A stretch of DNA of 64,000 bases, taken from positions 90,833-154,832 of the forward strand of contig NZ_JYNS01000008.1 of the NCBI RefSeq assembly GCF_000934725.1, written 5' to 3'. Below are positions 18,034-30,007 of this stretch, one piece after another; position 1 is the stretch's first letter; every line of letters begins with the position of its first letter. Source of the DNA: Methyloterricola oryzae. Its GTDB lineage: Bacteria; Pseudomonadota; Gammaproteobacteria; Methylococcales; Methylococcaceae. Made by a program: the position numbers and the translations under genes. A model generated the notes under the pieces. That model was not told the DNA's origin. It ran no database searches and saw only the letters and a program-made list of their open reading frames with translations.

Positions 18034-18511
18034 CTAGAACTCCCTATAATTATCGAAAAGTCAAAGTACACTCGTCCCATACTCTATGTCAGGGGCGAAG
18101 CATATACCGGATATATCGGGTCACAGCTGAGCGCAACCCAACTCGATAACATAAGCAAGCGTCATGCCGATGGATTTTCAGAAAAACCTTCATTCAAAAT
18201 GAAGAACATAAGGCGAGGATACTGAAGCTTTGCGGAAATTCACTAGGGGATATGCCATAGCTCCTGCTGAATATCCCATAAATTTCACTCTAATTACTTC
18301 ACCGCCTTACGCTACCATTTCATCGGGCCTTTCGACGATCCATGTGATTGACTAGGCCGTCAGGCTGGATTCGATAGGGATAACCTCAACTGTCATACGC
18401 AGTGGGGACGAGAGCCTTTCCCAGGAGGCCTGCGCAGAGCCTCTCGAGGCGGATGCAAAAAGGGGTGCTGACGTGATAAAGTCTAGGCTTACGCTAGGTT
18501 TCTAACGACGA
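18034..18511. other. Intergenic region, 480 bases
   Basis: This region lies between divergent genes. There is no coding frame of note. A CAGGAGGCCTGC sequence at about 18420 resembles part of a B12 box, but no other parts of a cobalamin riboswitch are present. Confidence 0.5.
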
Positions 18512-19837
18512 ATGCGCATCGACTCGCTGATCAGTGCCCGCTGGGTGATACCGGTAGAACCGGAAGGCGTGGTGCTGGACCATCACGCCGTGGCCATCCG
18601 CAACGGCCAAATCCTCGAGGTTCTGCCCACCGCAGACGCCTTGAACCGCTATCAGCCCGGCACCCATACAGACCTGCCGCAACACGCGCTCATACCCGGC
18701 CTGGTGAACGCGCATACGCACGCCGCCATGGCGCTCCTGCGGGGCGTGGCGGACGACATGCCCATGATGGATTGGCTGCACAAACACATCTGGCCCCTGG
18801 AAAGCCGCTGGGTGGGCGAATCCTTCGTGCACGACGGGACCGAGTTGGCCATTGCGGAAATGCTGCGCGGCGGAATCACCTGCTTCAACGATATGTACTT
18901 CTTTCCCCAGGTTACCGCGCGCCTCGCGCTGCAGTGCGGCATGCGAGCCAGCGTGGGCATGATCCTGGTCGATTTTCCCAGCGCCGGCGGCAGCGGGCCC
19001 GACGACTACCTGTCCCAGGGACTGGCGCTGCATGATGAGCTGCGTCACCAGAACCTTATAAAGACTCTCTTCGCACCCCATGCGCCCTACTCCGTGTCCG
19101 ACGGCCCGCTGTCGCGCGTCCGCGTGCTAGCAGCGGAGTTGGAGCGCCCCATTCACATGCACGTGCACGAAACCGCCGACGAGGTGGAACAGGGACGGGC
19201 CAGCCACGGCATGCGTCCTCTGCAACGGCTCGACCAGTTGGAATTGCTCGGCCCCGGCTTCATCGGCGTGCACATGACCCAGCTCACCGATAGCGAAATC
19301 GAGCTCTACGCCCGCAGTGGAGCCCACGTGGTGCACTGTCCAGAGTCCAACCTGAAGCTGGCCAGCGGCTTCTGCCCGGTGGCGAGGCTGCTCGACGCCG
19401 GCATCAATGTTGCCTTGGGCACCGACGGCGCCGCCAGCAATAATGACCTGGACATGCTGGGCGAGATGCGCACAGCCGCGCTCCTGGCCAAGGGCCTCGC
19501 GGGCGATGCCAGGGCCGTGCCGGCGCCGGTCGCGTTGCGTATGGCAACCCTGGCCGGTGCCCGAGCCCTGGGGCTGGAGAGCGAGATTGGTTCCTTGGTG
19601 GCTGGCAAATCCGCCGACATCACCGCCATCGACCTGGGGCGACTGGAAAACCTGCCCTTGTTCGACCCCATTTCGGATATCGTTTACGCCGTGGGCCGTC
19701 AGCAGGTCAGTGACGTCTGGGTCGCGGGCCGGCGCTTGCTCAAGAACCGTGAACTTACCACCCTGGACCAGTCCGCCATCGTCGCCAAGGCCTGCGCCTG
19801 GCGCGAGCGGTTGGCCGCAACTGCAACCGAGGCCTGA
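18512..19837 (+). CDS. mtaD: 5-methylthioadenosine / S-adenosylhomocysteine deaminase-type amidohydrolase
   Basis: The 441 aa TRZ/ATZ-family metallohydrolase deaminates methylthioadenosine and/or S-adenosylhomocysteine. Visible features: metal-binding HTHAAM, the GGITCFNDMY segment, PHAPYSV, HMHVHETADE with the catalytic His and Glu region, and GTDGAASNN with the conserved metal Asp. The pathway makes sense next to ubiG, whose reaction releases S-adenosylhomocysteine. The order mtaD-ubiG-mupP-SDR is the one known from Pseudomonas. ATG start; the ribosome site is weak. Confidence 0.92.
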   Translation: MRIDSLISARWVIPVEPEGVVLDHHAVAIRNGQILEVLPTADALNRYQPGTHTDLPQHALIPGLVNAHTHAAMALLRGVADDMPMMDWLHKHIWPLESRWVGESFVHDGTELAIAEMLRGGITCFNDMYFFPQVTARLALQCGMRASVGMILVDFPSAGGSGPDDYLSQGLALHDELRHQNLIKTLFAPHAPYSVSDGPLSRVRVLAAELERPIHMHVHETADEVEQGRASHGMRPLQRLDQLELLGPGFIGVHMTQLTDSEIELYARSGAHVVHCPESNLKLASGFCPVARLLDAGINVALGTDGAASNNDLDMLGEMRTAALLAKGLAGDARAVPAPVALRMATLAGARALGLESEIGSLVAGKSADITAIDLGRLENLPLFDPISDIVYAVGRQQVSDVWVAGRRLLKNRELTTLDQSAIVAKACAWRERLAATATEA

Positions 19838-19843
19838 TACGCG

Positions 19844-20554
19844 ATGACTTCCGCCGAAAACGTACACGCGCACGAAATCCACAAGTTCGGCAGCCAGGCC
19901 GAGCGCTGGTGGGATCCCGACGGCGAATTCAAGACCCTGCATGCGGTCAACCCACTGCGCGTTCAATTCATCCGCGCGATGGCAGCCTTGGAGGGCCAAC
20001 GGGTCGTGGACGTGGGCTGTGGCGGCGGCATCCTCAGTGAAGGGCTGGCCCGCTGTGGGGCGGAGGTGCTGGGCATCGACCTGAGCGCCGACCTGCTGGA
20101 CGTGGCCGATCTGCACGGGCTGGAATCCGGCGTCCCCGTGGCCTACCGCAAGATCAGCGCCGAGGCGCTGGCCGCCGAGCAACCCGGCGCGTTCGACCTG
20201 GTGACCTGCATGGAAATGCTGGAACATGTGCCCAACCCCGCCTCGATCGTCAATGCCTGCGCGCGCCTGGTGAAACCGGGAGGCATGGTGTTTTTCTCCA
20301 CCCTCAACCGCAACCTGAAGGCCTATCTGCTGGCCATCGTCGGCGCCGAGTACCTGCTGCGCATGATCCCCAAGGGCACCCATGACTACGCCACTTTCAT
20401 CCGGCCTTCGGAACTGGTGCACTGGGGCCGTCAGAGCGGACTGGACCTGGTCTCCATGGAGGGCGTGAGCTACAACCCCATCACCCGCCAGTTCAGCCTG
20501 GGTCCCGATGTCGGCGTCAACTACCTGGCCGCTTTCACCCGCAGCCCGGATTGA
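19844..20554 (+). CDS. ubiG: Ubiquinone biosynthesis O-methyltransferase
   Basis: The 236 aa SAM-dependent methyltransferase carries out both O-methylations in ubiquinone synthesis. The N-terminal [12 protein letters not shown], the SAM motif [15 protein letters not shown] and [14 protein letters not shown] are characteristic. It follows mtaD by 6 bases. Length and motifs are standard, so the identification is firm. Confidence 0.96.
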   Translation: MTSAENVHAHEIHKFGSQAERWWDPDGEFKTLHAVNPLRVQFIRAMAALEGQRVVDVGCGGGILSEGLARCGAEVLGIDLSADLLDVADLHGLESGVPVAYRKISAEALAAEQPGAFDLVTCMEMLEHVPNPASIVNACARLVKPGGMVFFSTLNRNLKAYLLAIVGAEYLLRMIPKGTHDYATFIRPSELVHWGRQSGLDLVSMEGVSYNPITRQFSLGPDVGVNYLAAFTRSPD

Positions 20555-20558
20555 CGCC

Positions 20559-21233
20559 ATGGCAACAACGACACCCCGGGCCGTCCTCTTCGACCTGGAC
20601 GGGACCCTGTTGGATACCGCCGAGGACCTGGTCCGCGCCTGTAACGCCGCAGTCTCCGAAGCGGGCCTCGCTCCGCAGCCCTTGGCCGACTTGCGCCCCT
20701 TGATCTCCGGCGGTGCCGAGGCCATGCTGGCCCACGTGCGCAGCCGGGATCCCAGACCGGTGGATGGACAGGCCCTGCTGGCGCGTATGCTGAATCTGTA
20801 TGAGGACAATATCGCCGTGCATACGCGATATTTTGAGGGTATCGAGGCCGTACTGGACGAATTGGAGCATCGGGGGCTCCCCTGGGGCATCGTCACCAAC
20901 AAAGTCACGCGCTTCACCCATCGCCTGCTGCAAAGCCTCGGGGTTTTCGACCGGCCCGGCTGCATCATCAGCGGGGATACCCTGCCGCACAAGAAACCGC
21001 ATCCGGCACCCATGCTGGAGGCCTGCCGCCGACTGGACCGCGACGCGAGCGACTGCGTCTATGTGGGCGACGCAAGGCGCGACATCCAGGCGGGGAGAAA
21101 CGCCGGCATGCATACTCTGGCTGCCTTGTACGGCTATCTGGGCGAAGACGATCCGGCCCAGGACTGGGGTGCAGACGGGATGCTGGGTCGGCCATCCGAC
21201 CTGCTGGACTGGCTGGACACGAGGAGCGCATGA
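20559..21233 (+). CDS. mupP: HAD phosphatase, MupP (N-acetylmuramate 6-phosphate phosphatase) / Gph type
   Basis: The 224 aa HAD hydrolase has the nucleophile motif LFDLDGTLLDT, motif II in the IVTNK segment and the acidic motif YVGDARRDIQAG. In Pseudomonas the gene between ubiG and the YciK-type SDR is mupP, which acts in peptidoglycan recycling; position supports this rather than phosphoglycolate phosphatase. ATG 20559 is preferred over an upstream start that would lie inside ubiG; the gap to ubiG is 4 bases. It overlaps the next gene by 4 bases. Confidence 0.88.
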   Translation: MATTTPRAVLFDLDGTLLDTAEDLVRACNAAVSEAGLAPQPLADLRPLISGGAEAMLAHVRSRDPRPVDGQALLARMLNLYEDNIAVHTRYFEGIEAVLDELEHRGLPWGIVTNKVTRFTHRLLQSLGVFDRPGCIISGDTLPHKKPHPAPMLEACRRLDRDASDCVYVGDARRDIQAGRNAGMHTLAALYGYLGEDDPAQDWGADGMLGRPSDLLDWLDTRSA

Positions 21234-21979
21234 CCATCTTGTTCGAAACCGGGGATAACCTCAGCGGGCGCGTCATCCTCATCACAGGTGCCGCAGGAAG
21301 CCTGGGCACGGTCGCGGCGCGCGCTTGCGCCGCCCAGGGCGCGCAGACCATCCTGCTGGACAAGGCGCTGAAGCGGCTGGAATGGCTGTACGATCAGATT
21401 ACCGACAGCGGCCACCCGCGGCCCGCTCTCTATCCCATGGACCTGGCGGGCGCAACGGAAGCGGATTACGAGGAACTTGCCCAGACCATCGAGCGCGAAT
21501 TCGGCGCCCTGCATGGCTTGTTGCATAGTGCGGCGGAAATGGGAGTACTCGGACCCTTGCGGGACGTGGATGGCGTGAGCCTGGAGCGCGCGCTGCGCAT
21601 CAACCTGACCGCCCCCCATCTGCTCACCCGGGCCCTGTTGCCCCTGCTGGCGCGAAGCGGCGATGCATCCGTAGTGTTCACCGGAGACAGTTCCGCCAGC
21701 CGCCGACGGGCCTATTGGGGCGCCTACGGCATCGCCAAATCCGCGCTCGAAGGTCTAGCCAAGGTGCTCGCTCAGGAGCTTGAGGCGGGCGGCCGCGTCC
21801 GCGTCAACCTGTTTGAACCGGGTCCTGTGAACTCGGCCCTGCGCATGAAGTCCCATCCGGGTGAGCGGGCCGACCACCGCGGCGACCCCACCGCCCTCGC
21901 CAGCCGCTACGTTCAATTGCTTGGCCCTGGCAGCCGGGGCGCGAATGGCGCGGTGTTCTGCGGCCCGTTGGCGGCATAA
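21230..21979 (+). CDS. Short-chain dehydrogenase, YciK type
   Basis: The 249 aa SDR oxidoreductase has a Rossmann ITGAAGSLG motif (a variant of TGxxxGxG), a catalytic YGIAK (Tyr/Lys) and a preceding Ser in GDSSAS. It resembles E. coli YciK, whose substrate is unknown. It is the last of the mtaD-ubiG-mupP group, joined by an ATGA overlap. Confidence 0.9.
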   Translation: MTILFETGDNLSGRVILITGAAGSLGTVAARACAAQGAQTILLDKALKRLEWLYDQITDSGHPRPALYPMDLAGATEADYEELAQTIEREFGALHGLLHSAAEMGVLGPLRDVDGVSLERALRINLTAPHLLTRALLPLLARSGDASVVFTGDSSASRRRAYWGAYGIAKSALEGLAKVLAQELEAGGRVRVNLFEPGPVNSALRMKSHPGERADHRGDPTALASRYVQLLGPGSRGANGAVFCGPLAA

Positions 21980-22016
21980 ACCGCCCAAACCAACAATCCA
22001 ATGGAGAGATTTAACG

Positions 22017-22565
22017 ATGTATGGTCGTGAAAGCATCGCCCTGCAGCGTGAGGTACATGCCGTTCAGATTCCCGAAGGCACCCCTCTGACCCTGCCCCAG
22101 GGACACATCGTGACCCTGTTTCAATCACTGGGCGGGAACTTCACCGTCACCACCGAGCGCGGCAACATGGTCCGCATCGCAGGTGACGACGCAGACGCCC
22201 TGGGCAAGGAACCCCCCAGCCTGGGGAATCTGGAGAGCGGCAACGACGCTGAAACCATCGAGAAGAACGCCTGGGAGGTCATGCGGACCGTGTTCGACCC
22301 CGAGATTCCGGTCAACATCGTCGATCTGGGGCTGGTTTACCATTGCGGGGTGACGCCGGACGCCGAGGGCGGACACGCGGTGCATGTGATCATGACCCTG
22401 ACGGCGCCGGGCTGCGGCATGGGGCCTATCCTGCAGCAGGACGTGGAACTGGGCATCCGAAACCTGCCTGGGGTCACCCGCGTCAACGTGGAAGTAGTGT
22501 TCGATCCACCCTGGTCGCGGGAAATGATGTCCGAGGTCGCCAAGCTGCAGCTCGGCATGTTCTGA
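22017..22565 (+). CDS. sufT: SufT-type Fe-S cluster assembly factor (DUF59/MIP18)
   Basis: The 182 aa product has a N-terminal extension followed by a MIP18/DUF59 domain with FDPEIPVNIVDLGLVY and the TAPGCGM motif containing the conserved Cys. SufT proteins help to load Fe-S clusters on target proteins. ATG 22017 has a GGAGA site; earlier starts would lie in the SDR gene. It may be the last gene of the upstream operon (37-base gap). No suf or isc genes are present here. Confidence 0.88.
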   Translation: MYGRESIALQREVHAVQIPEGTPLTLPQGHIVTLFQSLGGNFTVTTERGNMVRIAGDDADALGKEPPSLGNLESGNDAETIEKNAWEVMRTVFDPEIPVNIVDLGLVYHCGVTPDAEGGHAVHVIMTLTAPGCGMGPILQQDVELGIRNLPGVTRVNVEVVFDPPWSREMMSEVAKLQLGMF

Positions 22566-22629
22566 ACGAGGCGACCGCCTCGCGGCTCCTCAGAGCTCGC
22601 GGGGAATCGCGCATCTGCCGGGCGAGCCC

Positions 22630-23364
22630 TCAGCCTTCTTCCACCTGCGGCACCCGGGCGCGGCGCTGCAGCCACATGACGCCGAACAAATCAACGATGC
22701 CGACCCACAATCGATGCCAGGTGCCGTACTTGGACTGACCACTGAGCCTGGACCGGTGGTTGACTTCCACCGAGATGACCTTACCACCGGCGCGCTGCAC
22801 CAGGGCTGGTAGAAAGCGATGCATGTGGTCGAAATAGGGAAGTAGCAGAAACACCTCCCGCGAGAAGACCTTGAGCCCGCAGCCCGTATCCGGGGTCTGA
22901 TCCCCCAACAGGCCGCCGCGCACCGCATTGGCCACCCGCGAGGAGAATTTGCGCCACCCGGTGTCCTTGCGCTTGCGGCGATACCCCGCCACCATGGCCA
23001 AGGGCTGCTCCTGTTGCAGTTCACGCAGGGACACCAGCAAGCGGGGGATGTCGGCGGGATCGTTCTGCCCATCTCCGTCCAGGGTGGCGATCACCCCTGC
23101 GCGGGCGGCACGCACGCCCGTCATCAGGGCCGTGCTCTGGCCGCAGGCTCGCGCATGCATCAATACCCGCAGACGCGGAAACGCCTGCTTCAGCGCCTGA
23201 AGCCGGGCGCGGGTGGCGTCGGTGCTGCCATCATCCACATAGATGATTTCGTGCTCACACACGCCCGCCAGGGCGTTGTCAATCTCCCTCAACAGGGGCT
23301 CGAGGTTTTCCTCTTCATTGTGCACGGGCACAACGACGGCCAGATCCATCAAACGGTCTCCCAT
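22630..23364 (-). CDS. Family 2 glycosyltransferase, dolichol-phosphate-mannose-synthase type
   Basis: The 244 aa GT-A glycosyltransferase has VVPVHNEEENL, VDDGSTD, the DGDGQNDP metal-binding motif and a RSGQSKYG-like C-terminal region (SRLSGQSKYG). It lacks the C-terminal transmembrane pair found in ArnC/GtrB proteins, so it is probably a soluble or peripheral enzyme that uses a nucleotide sugar and a polyprenyl phosphate. The initiator could be either of two nearby Met codons. It lies downstream of purM on the same strand with a 44-base gap. Confidence 0.88.
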   Translation of the reverse strand: MGDRLMDLAVVVPVHNEEENLEPLLREIDNALAGVCEHEIIYVDDGSTDATRARLQALKQAFPRLRVLMHARACGQSTALMTGVRAARAGVIATLDGDGQNDPADIPRLLVSLRELQQEQPLAMVAGYRRKRKDTGWRKFSSRVANAVRGGLLGDQTPDTGCGLKVFSREVFLLLPYFDHMHRFLPALVQRAGGKVISVEVNHRSRLSGQSKYGTWHRLWVGIVDLFGVMWLQRRARVPQVEEG

Positions 23365-23408
23365 GGGTTTTCAAAATGATGCGCGCGGTTCGAGCGACGC
23401 GACTACGT

Positions 23409-24464
23409 TCAAGCGGGTTGCAGGCTGGCGCGGTAGCCGACCACCGGTTCGCCCGCGACGATCTCCCCCAGCACCACGGGCGCCTCGCCCTGCGCCCTCA
23501 ACACCTGCAGCGCACGCTCGGCATCGGCGGCCGCCACGCAGACCAGCATGCCGATGCCGCAATTGAACGTGCGCAACATCTCGTCCTGGGCGATCCCCCC
23601 CTGGTTCTGTAACCAGCCGAACACCGGGGGCAAAGGCCAGGCATCCAGATCGATGAGCGCCCCCGTGGTCGGCGCCAGCACCCGCGGCAGGTTCTCGGTG
23701 AAACCGCCGCCCGTGATATGCGCCAGGGCGTGCACGGGGACCTCCGCCAGCAGCGCCAGCAGGGACTTGACGTAGATGCGCGTCGGCTCCAGCAAGCGCT
23801 CGCCCAGGGTAGCGCCGTCGAAGGCCTGCTCGAGACCGGCCCCAGACTTCTCCAGTACCTTGCGGATCAAGGAATAGCCGTTGGAATGGGGTCCAGAGGA
23901 AGGCAAGCCGATCAGCACGTCACCGGGGGCCACGCGGGTGCCGTCCAGGATGCGTTCCTTTTCAACGATGCCAACGCAAAAACCCGCCAGATCGTAGTCA
24001 CCGGCCGCGTACATGCCGGGCATTTCCGCTGTCTCTCCGCCCACCAAGGCGCAGCCCGCCAGTTCGCACCCGCGCCCGATGCCCTCGATCACCGCCGCCG
24101 CCGCGTCCACGTCCAGTTTGCCGGTCGCGTAGTAGTCGAGAAAAAACAGCGGCTCGGCACCCTGCACCACGATATCGTTTACACACATGGCCACGAGATC
24201 GATGCCTACACCGGCGTGCCGGCCAGTTTCAATCGCCAGTCTCAGTTTGGTTCCAACTCCATCCGTGCCGGCCACCAGCACCGGCTGCCGAAAGCGCTCC
24301 AGGGGCAATTCAAACAGCGAGCCAAAGCCGCCGAGACCGGCCAGCACGCCAGGAACCCGGGTGCGTGACGCAATGGGCTTGATGCGCTCCACCAGTTGAT
24401 TGCCGGCATGGATATCGACACCGGCGTCCTTGTAGCTGAGACCCTGATCGGGAGTCGTATTCAA
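23409..24464 (-). CDS. purM: Phosphoribosylformylglycinamidine cyclo-ligase
   Basis: The 351 aa AIR synthetase of purine synthesis has the characteristic N-terminal SYKDAGVDI, the [10 protein letters not shown] motif, and [11 protein letters not shown]. Length is normal. It is divergent from the CDP-alcohol phosphotransferase gene at 24632, an arrangement known from several gammaproteobacteria. Confidence 0.97.
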   Translation of the reverse strand: MNTTPDQGLSYKDAGVDIHAGNQLVERIKPIASRTRVPGVLAGLGGFGSLFELPLERFRQPVLVAGTDGVGTKLRLAIETGRHAGVGIDLVAMCVNDIVVQGAEPLFFLDYYATGKLDVDAAAAVIEGIGRGCELAGCALVGGETAEMPGMYAAGDYDLAGFCVGIVEKERILDGTRVAPGDVLIGLPSSGPHSNGYSLIRKVLEKSGAGLEQAFDGATLGERLLEPTRIYVKSLLALLAEVPVHALAHITGGGFTENLPRVLAPTTGALIDLDAWPLPPVFGWLQNQGGIAQDEMLRTFNCGIGMLVCVAAADAERALQVLRAQGEAPVVLGEIVAGEPVVGYRASLQPA

Positions 24465-24631
24465 AGGCGATTCCTCAAAACTGCGTATTGGGTTGGAAAG
24501 ATGGACTCGCTACAATGGCGCGGGTCATCCTGAAGGCATTATTGTACAACGCCATCCCGCGCACTGCGGGCGGAATTGTCGGCAACCATCAGGATGCCGC
24601 ATGCAGTTGACCCACCAGCAGGACCCTGCCG

Positions 24632-25201
24632 ATGAAGTTGGAAGCTCGACACCTGCCGAACCTCATTTCGATGCTGCGCATCCTGCTGGTGGTTCCCGTG
24701 GTGCAGTTGCTGTTGGCCGGGCGCTATGCGTGGGCGCTGGGTCTGTTCGTCCTGGCTGGCGTTTCCGATGGCCTGGACGGGTTTCTGGCCAAGCGCTACG
24801 GCTGGCAGAGCCGGTTGGGATCTTTCCTCGATCCGGCTGCCGATAAACTGCTGCTGCTCTCCTGCTTTATCGTGGGCGGATGGCAGGGACTGATGCCGAT
24901 CTGGCTGGTGGCCGCCGTGGTGCTGCGTGACCTGGTCATTGTCCTGGGTGCCTCGGCCTACTACCTGCTACTCGGCCCCTACGATGGCCAGCCCTTGATC
25001 TCCAGCAAGATCAATACCTTCCTGCAGCTTTTCTATGTATTCCTGGTGCTCTGCAGACAAAGCGCATTGCCCGCGCCTGCTTTCCTGATCGATGTGGTGG
25101 CTCTGGCGACCCTGGCCACGACCCTGCTGAGCGGCGGCCTTTATGTCCAGATCTGGGGCAGGCAATGGTTGCGCGAACGGGGCGCCGGGGGGAAGACGTG
25201 A
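24632..25201 (+). CDS. CDP-alcohol phosphatidyltransferase family protein
   Basis: The 189 aa integral membrane enzyme has the CDP-alcohol motif D-G-x2-A-R-x8-G-x3-D-x3-D in the form SDGLDGFLAKRYGWQSRLG followed by FLDPAADK. It is PgsA-like and would join a CDP-activated lipid to an alcohol such as glycerol phosphate. Whether it is the main PgsA cannot be told. Several hydrophobic segments follow. The last codons overlap the next gene (GTGA). Confidence 0.88.
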   Translation: MKLEARHLPNLISMLRILLVVPVVQLLLAGRYAWALGLFVLAGVSDGLDGFLAKRYGWQSRLGSFLDPAADKLLLLSCFIVGGWQGLMPIWLVAAVVLRDLVIVLGASAYYLLLGPYDGQPLISSKINTFLQLFYVFLVLCRQSALPAPAFLIDVVALATLATTLLSGGLYVQIWGRQWLRERGAGGKT

Positions 25202-25629
25202 ACATCCGGCGTGTGCTCCCGGGCGTCCTCGTGGTTCTGATGCAGGGACTCTGCCTCCGAGACGCCTGGCCCGGCGTCGCGGGCGGGAATTCGATCTTTG
25301 TCATTCCGCCGGACCCGCATACCAGCGAAGCCATCGCCATCAGCTACCCGCGCCGGGGTTGCGGGAGGGAAGTGATCGACACCACCACCCGAGGGAGAGA
25401 CATCGAGATCACCGTAAGCTTCGAGGAGACGTGTCTTCAGGCCGTCACGCCCGGCGTGCCGCTTGGCGGACTGCCGCAGGCGCCGGGCGCTCTGTACGGC
25501 CGCATCGAGCTTGGCCACCTGCCCGCCGGCAACTACCGGGTCAAGCTGTATTACCGGGATCTGTCCGAGGGGCGCCGCTCCCGAAGTTTCGCCGCCACGG
25601 AGTTGTTCGCCGTCATGCCATCCCGTTGA
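25198..25629 (+). CDS. Secreted hypothetical protein
   Basis: The 143 aa product starts at GTG 25198, overlapping the stop of the previous gene, with a GGGGGGAAG stretch upstream. A signal peptide (about 1-29) is likely. The rest is beta-rich with two Cys (CGREVID and ETCLQAV) that could form a disulfide, and an LPAGNYRVKLYYRD segment typical of Ig-like folds. I do not recognise a family. Confidence 0.7.
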   Translation: MNIRRVLPGVLVVLMQGLCLRDAWPGVAGGNSIFVIPPDPHTSEAIAISYPRRGCGREVIDTTTRGRDIEITVSFEETCLQAVTPGVPLGGLPQAPGALYGRIELGHLPAGNYRVKLYYRDLSEGRRSRSFAATELFAVMPSR

Positions 25630-25639
25630 CGGCGGCGCC

Positions 25640-26221
25640 TCATCGTGCTGGCAAGGGGGGAAAGGCCTTCAACATCTGGCGGATGATGCGGTCAATCTGC
25701 TCGGTACGCTGCTGCGGCGTGAGATCCTCGTCCAGGGCATTGCGCGCCGTGGCCCGCCACAACAGCTTGCGCGTCCCCGGATTGACGAAATCGAGCACGA
25801 TCACCCGCTCGTCATAGTCCCGAACGTAGGCCTGTGGCCCCAATCCGCCACCCATGTAGCCCCAGGGATAGCCCCACCAGCCATAACCGTAATAACCACT
25901 GTAGGTGGTGACCTCCACCTTGCGCTTCAAGGCCGCGTGGAAAGTCACCCAAAAGTCTGGCGCTTTACCCGGAACCAGTTCCTTGCGGTAGCCTTTTGCC
26001 AGCAGGGCCTGTTCGACCGCATTTTGCACACGCTCAAGCAACAGGGTGTCCGTATCCACCACGGCGTCGCCGCTGCCGGTATTCCCATCGGGCATCCAGG
26101 AGAAGGTATGGAGCCTGGAAAAGTTGGTACCGGGATCGAAGTCGCGGCTGATATCGTAGGATGTGGCGCAGCCTGTCACAATACACGCCAGAATTACCGC
26201 CAAAAGCCTTTGAGCGCTCAT
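25640..26221 (-). CDS. DUF4136 lipoprotein
   Basis: The 193 aa product starts at ATG 26221 with a strong GGGGAGG site. Its signal ends in the lipobox VTGC. The mature chain has the DUF4136 pattern: YDISRDFDPGTNFSRLHTFSW near the start and VTTYSGYYGYGWWGYPWGY in the middle, a Tyr/Gly/Trp-rich stretch seen in many members. Function of the family is unknown. It is convergent with the gene before it. Confidence 0.88.
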   Translation of the reverse strand: MSAQRLLAVILACIVTGCATSYDISRDFDPGTNFSRLHTFSWMPDGNTGSGDAVVDTDTLLLERVQNAVEQALLAKGYRKELVPGKAPDFWVTFHAALKRKVEVTTYSGYYGYGWWGYPWGYMGGGLGPQAYVRDYDERVIVLDFVNPGTRKLLWRATARNALDEDLTPQQRTEQIDRIIRQMLKAFPPLPAR

Positions 26222-26276
26222 GATGATCTGCCTCCCCGGCCTTACCGCCGGACACAAGACCTGACAACCGCCTTTC

Positions 26277-27014
26277 GTGACTGAAACCCGCCGGCGCTAT
26301 TTCTTTCCAGCCAGCCTTCCGCGTTCGACGCGACGCCTGGCTTTCCGCATCCTGTTCGCGATCCTGCTGGCCAGCGTGCTGCCGGTTATCGCCTTACGCT
26401 GGCTGCCGCCCCCCACCAGTGCCTTCATGCTGGAGGCCTGGGCCGGCGCGCTGCTGACAGGCCAGCATCTCGACCTCAGGTACCAATGGACTGCCTGGGA
26501 TGCCATTTCGCCCGAAGCGGCCTTGGCGGTCATGGCCTCGGAGGATCAACTGTTTCCGGAGCACGATGGCTTCGATTTTCATGCCATCAGCCGGGCCATC
26601 AGTTCAAATCGCAAGGGCCGGCCTTTACGCGGGGCCAGCACCATCAGCCAGCAGACGGCCAAGAACCTGTTCCTCTACTCCGGCAAGAGTCTCTGGCGCA
26701 AGGCGCTGGAAGCCTATTTCACCGTTCTGCTGGAAAGCCTCTGGCCGAAACGACGCATACTGGAAACTTACCTGAATATCGCACAATTCGGCAAAGGAAT
26801 ATACGGTGTCACCGCTGCCGCCGAGACGTACTTTCACAAGCCCGCGAGCGACCTGACGACTGCCGAAGCCGCGCTGCTGGCGGCGGTGCTTCCGAACCCC
26901 GTGGTATTGCGCGCGGACCGCCCCAGCAACTACGTGCTGAAACGCCGGCAGTGGATCATGAGGCAGATGCGCCAGATGGGTGGGCGCGGCTTTTTGAACC
27001 GTCTGGCACCCTGA
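26277..27014 (+). CDS. mtgA: Monofunctional peptidoglycan glycosyltransferase
   Basis: The 245 aa family 51 transglycosylase polymerises lipid II. A single N-terminal transmembrane helix (about 20-42) anchors the catalytic domain in the periplasm. The five family motifs are visible: SEDQLFPEHDGFD with the catalytic Glu, RGASTISQQTAKNLFL, the KRRILETYLNIAQFG block and later elements. GTG start. It is divergent from the DUF4136 lipoprotein gene. Confidence 0.95.
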   Translation: MTETRRRYFFPASLPRSTRRLAFRILFAILLASVLPVIALRWLPPPTSAFMLEAWAGALLTGQHLDLRYQWTAWDAISPEAALAVMASEDQLFPEHDGFDFHAISRAISSNRKGRPLRGASTISQQTAKNLFLYSGKSLWRKALEAYFTVLLESLWPKRRILETYLNIAQFGKGIYGVTAAAETYFHKPASDLTTAEAALLAAVLPNPVVLRADRPSNYVLKRRQWIMRQMRQMGGRGFLNRLAP

Positions 27015-27127
27015 GGGAGCACTAATTCGAGAATTCGGGGCGCTGTGACAAAGGGCCCGCCCTGCGCGTGGCCAGGACCGGCGAAATGGAGAAGCGCCCG
27101 CGCCGGGAAGCAACGGGCGCCGGCGAC

Positions 27128-27400
27128 TCAGATACCGCTGCTACTCAAGGCCATCATGATGTCGTTGAGGATACCCGTGATACGCGGGTGTTCCACTTCG
27201 AACTGGGTAACGGCATCGTTCATTTCGTTGAGCAGGTCGGGTTGGTCCTCTTCCACCACCCCGGGTGCCGCCGTCATGCGCTGCTCTATGCTCTCCACGA
27301 GACCGGTAAGCCGCTCTTTGGTTTCCGTGTCGCTCAGATCGAGCCGCTCGATCTCACGGCGGAGTTCCTCCAGCGCATTATTGATTTGTTGTTCTGTCAT
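27128..27400 (-). CDS. DUF4404 family protein
   Basis: The 90 aa cytoplasmic acidic protein is predicted fully helical, matching the small DUF4404 family of gammaproteobacteria, with no known function. ATG 27400 (MTEQQINNAL) is preferred over a TTG six codons upstream. It lies alone, convergent with mtgA. Confidence 0.75.
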   Translation of the reverse strand: MTEQQINNALEELRREIERLDLSDTETKERLTGLVESIEQRMTAAPGVVEEDQPDLLNEMNDAVTQFEVEHPRITGILNDIMMALSSSGI

Positions 27401-27572
27401 AGTCAGGGATTCCGGCAACTACTCATATTGCTATGACAGTTTACCATAGAAACCCGGCCGTCTCGGTTGTCGCAGAGGTAGAGTCGGTCAGGGAACATCT
27501 CGCTGTGCGTGTGGTTTTTTGTCAAAATTGTCTGCGGGTCCCTCAACCCGGCCAAAATAACGGAGACATGCG

Positions 27573-29513
<1,941 letters not shown>

Positions 29514-29580
29514 ACGCCTCCCGGGTGCGCCGGCCAGCGCTAGGTACCCCGGCGGAGATTTGCAACAACGAAACCGTTAG

Positions 29581-29943
<363 letters not shown>

Positions 29944-29959
29944 CAGGCTTCGGCCGACG

Positions 29960-29987
29960 GGTTGGTCCGGTCCCGCCCGGGCCAACC
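29960..29987. terminator. Hairpin between convergent PII and MarR genes
   Basis: GGTTGGTCCGG (29960-29970) pairs with CCGGGCCAACC (29977-29987), with one T-G pair and a 6-base loop. No T-run follows, so it may act as a shared block or a stability element. Confidence 0.4.
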
Positions 29988-30007
29988 TGACGCGCCCAAC
30001 CGCCGTT

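Noticed and set aside
18415-18440. B12-box-like CAGGAGGCCTGC before mtaD
   Set aside because: The rest of a cobalamin riboswitch is missing, and the downstream gene is not B12 related.
26257-26539. Long frames opposite acs, ubiG/mtaD and glgC (27672-29219, 19127-21013, 58966-60060)
   Set aside because: They are GC-driven shadows of clear enzymes on the other strand and have no family match.
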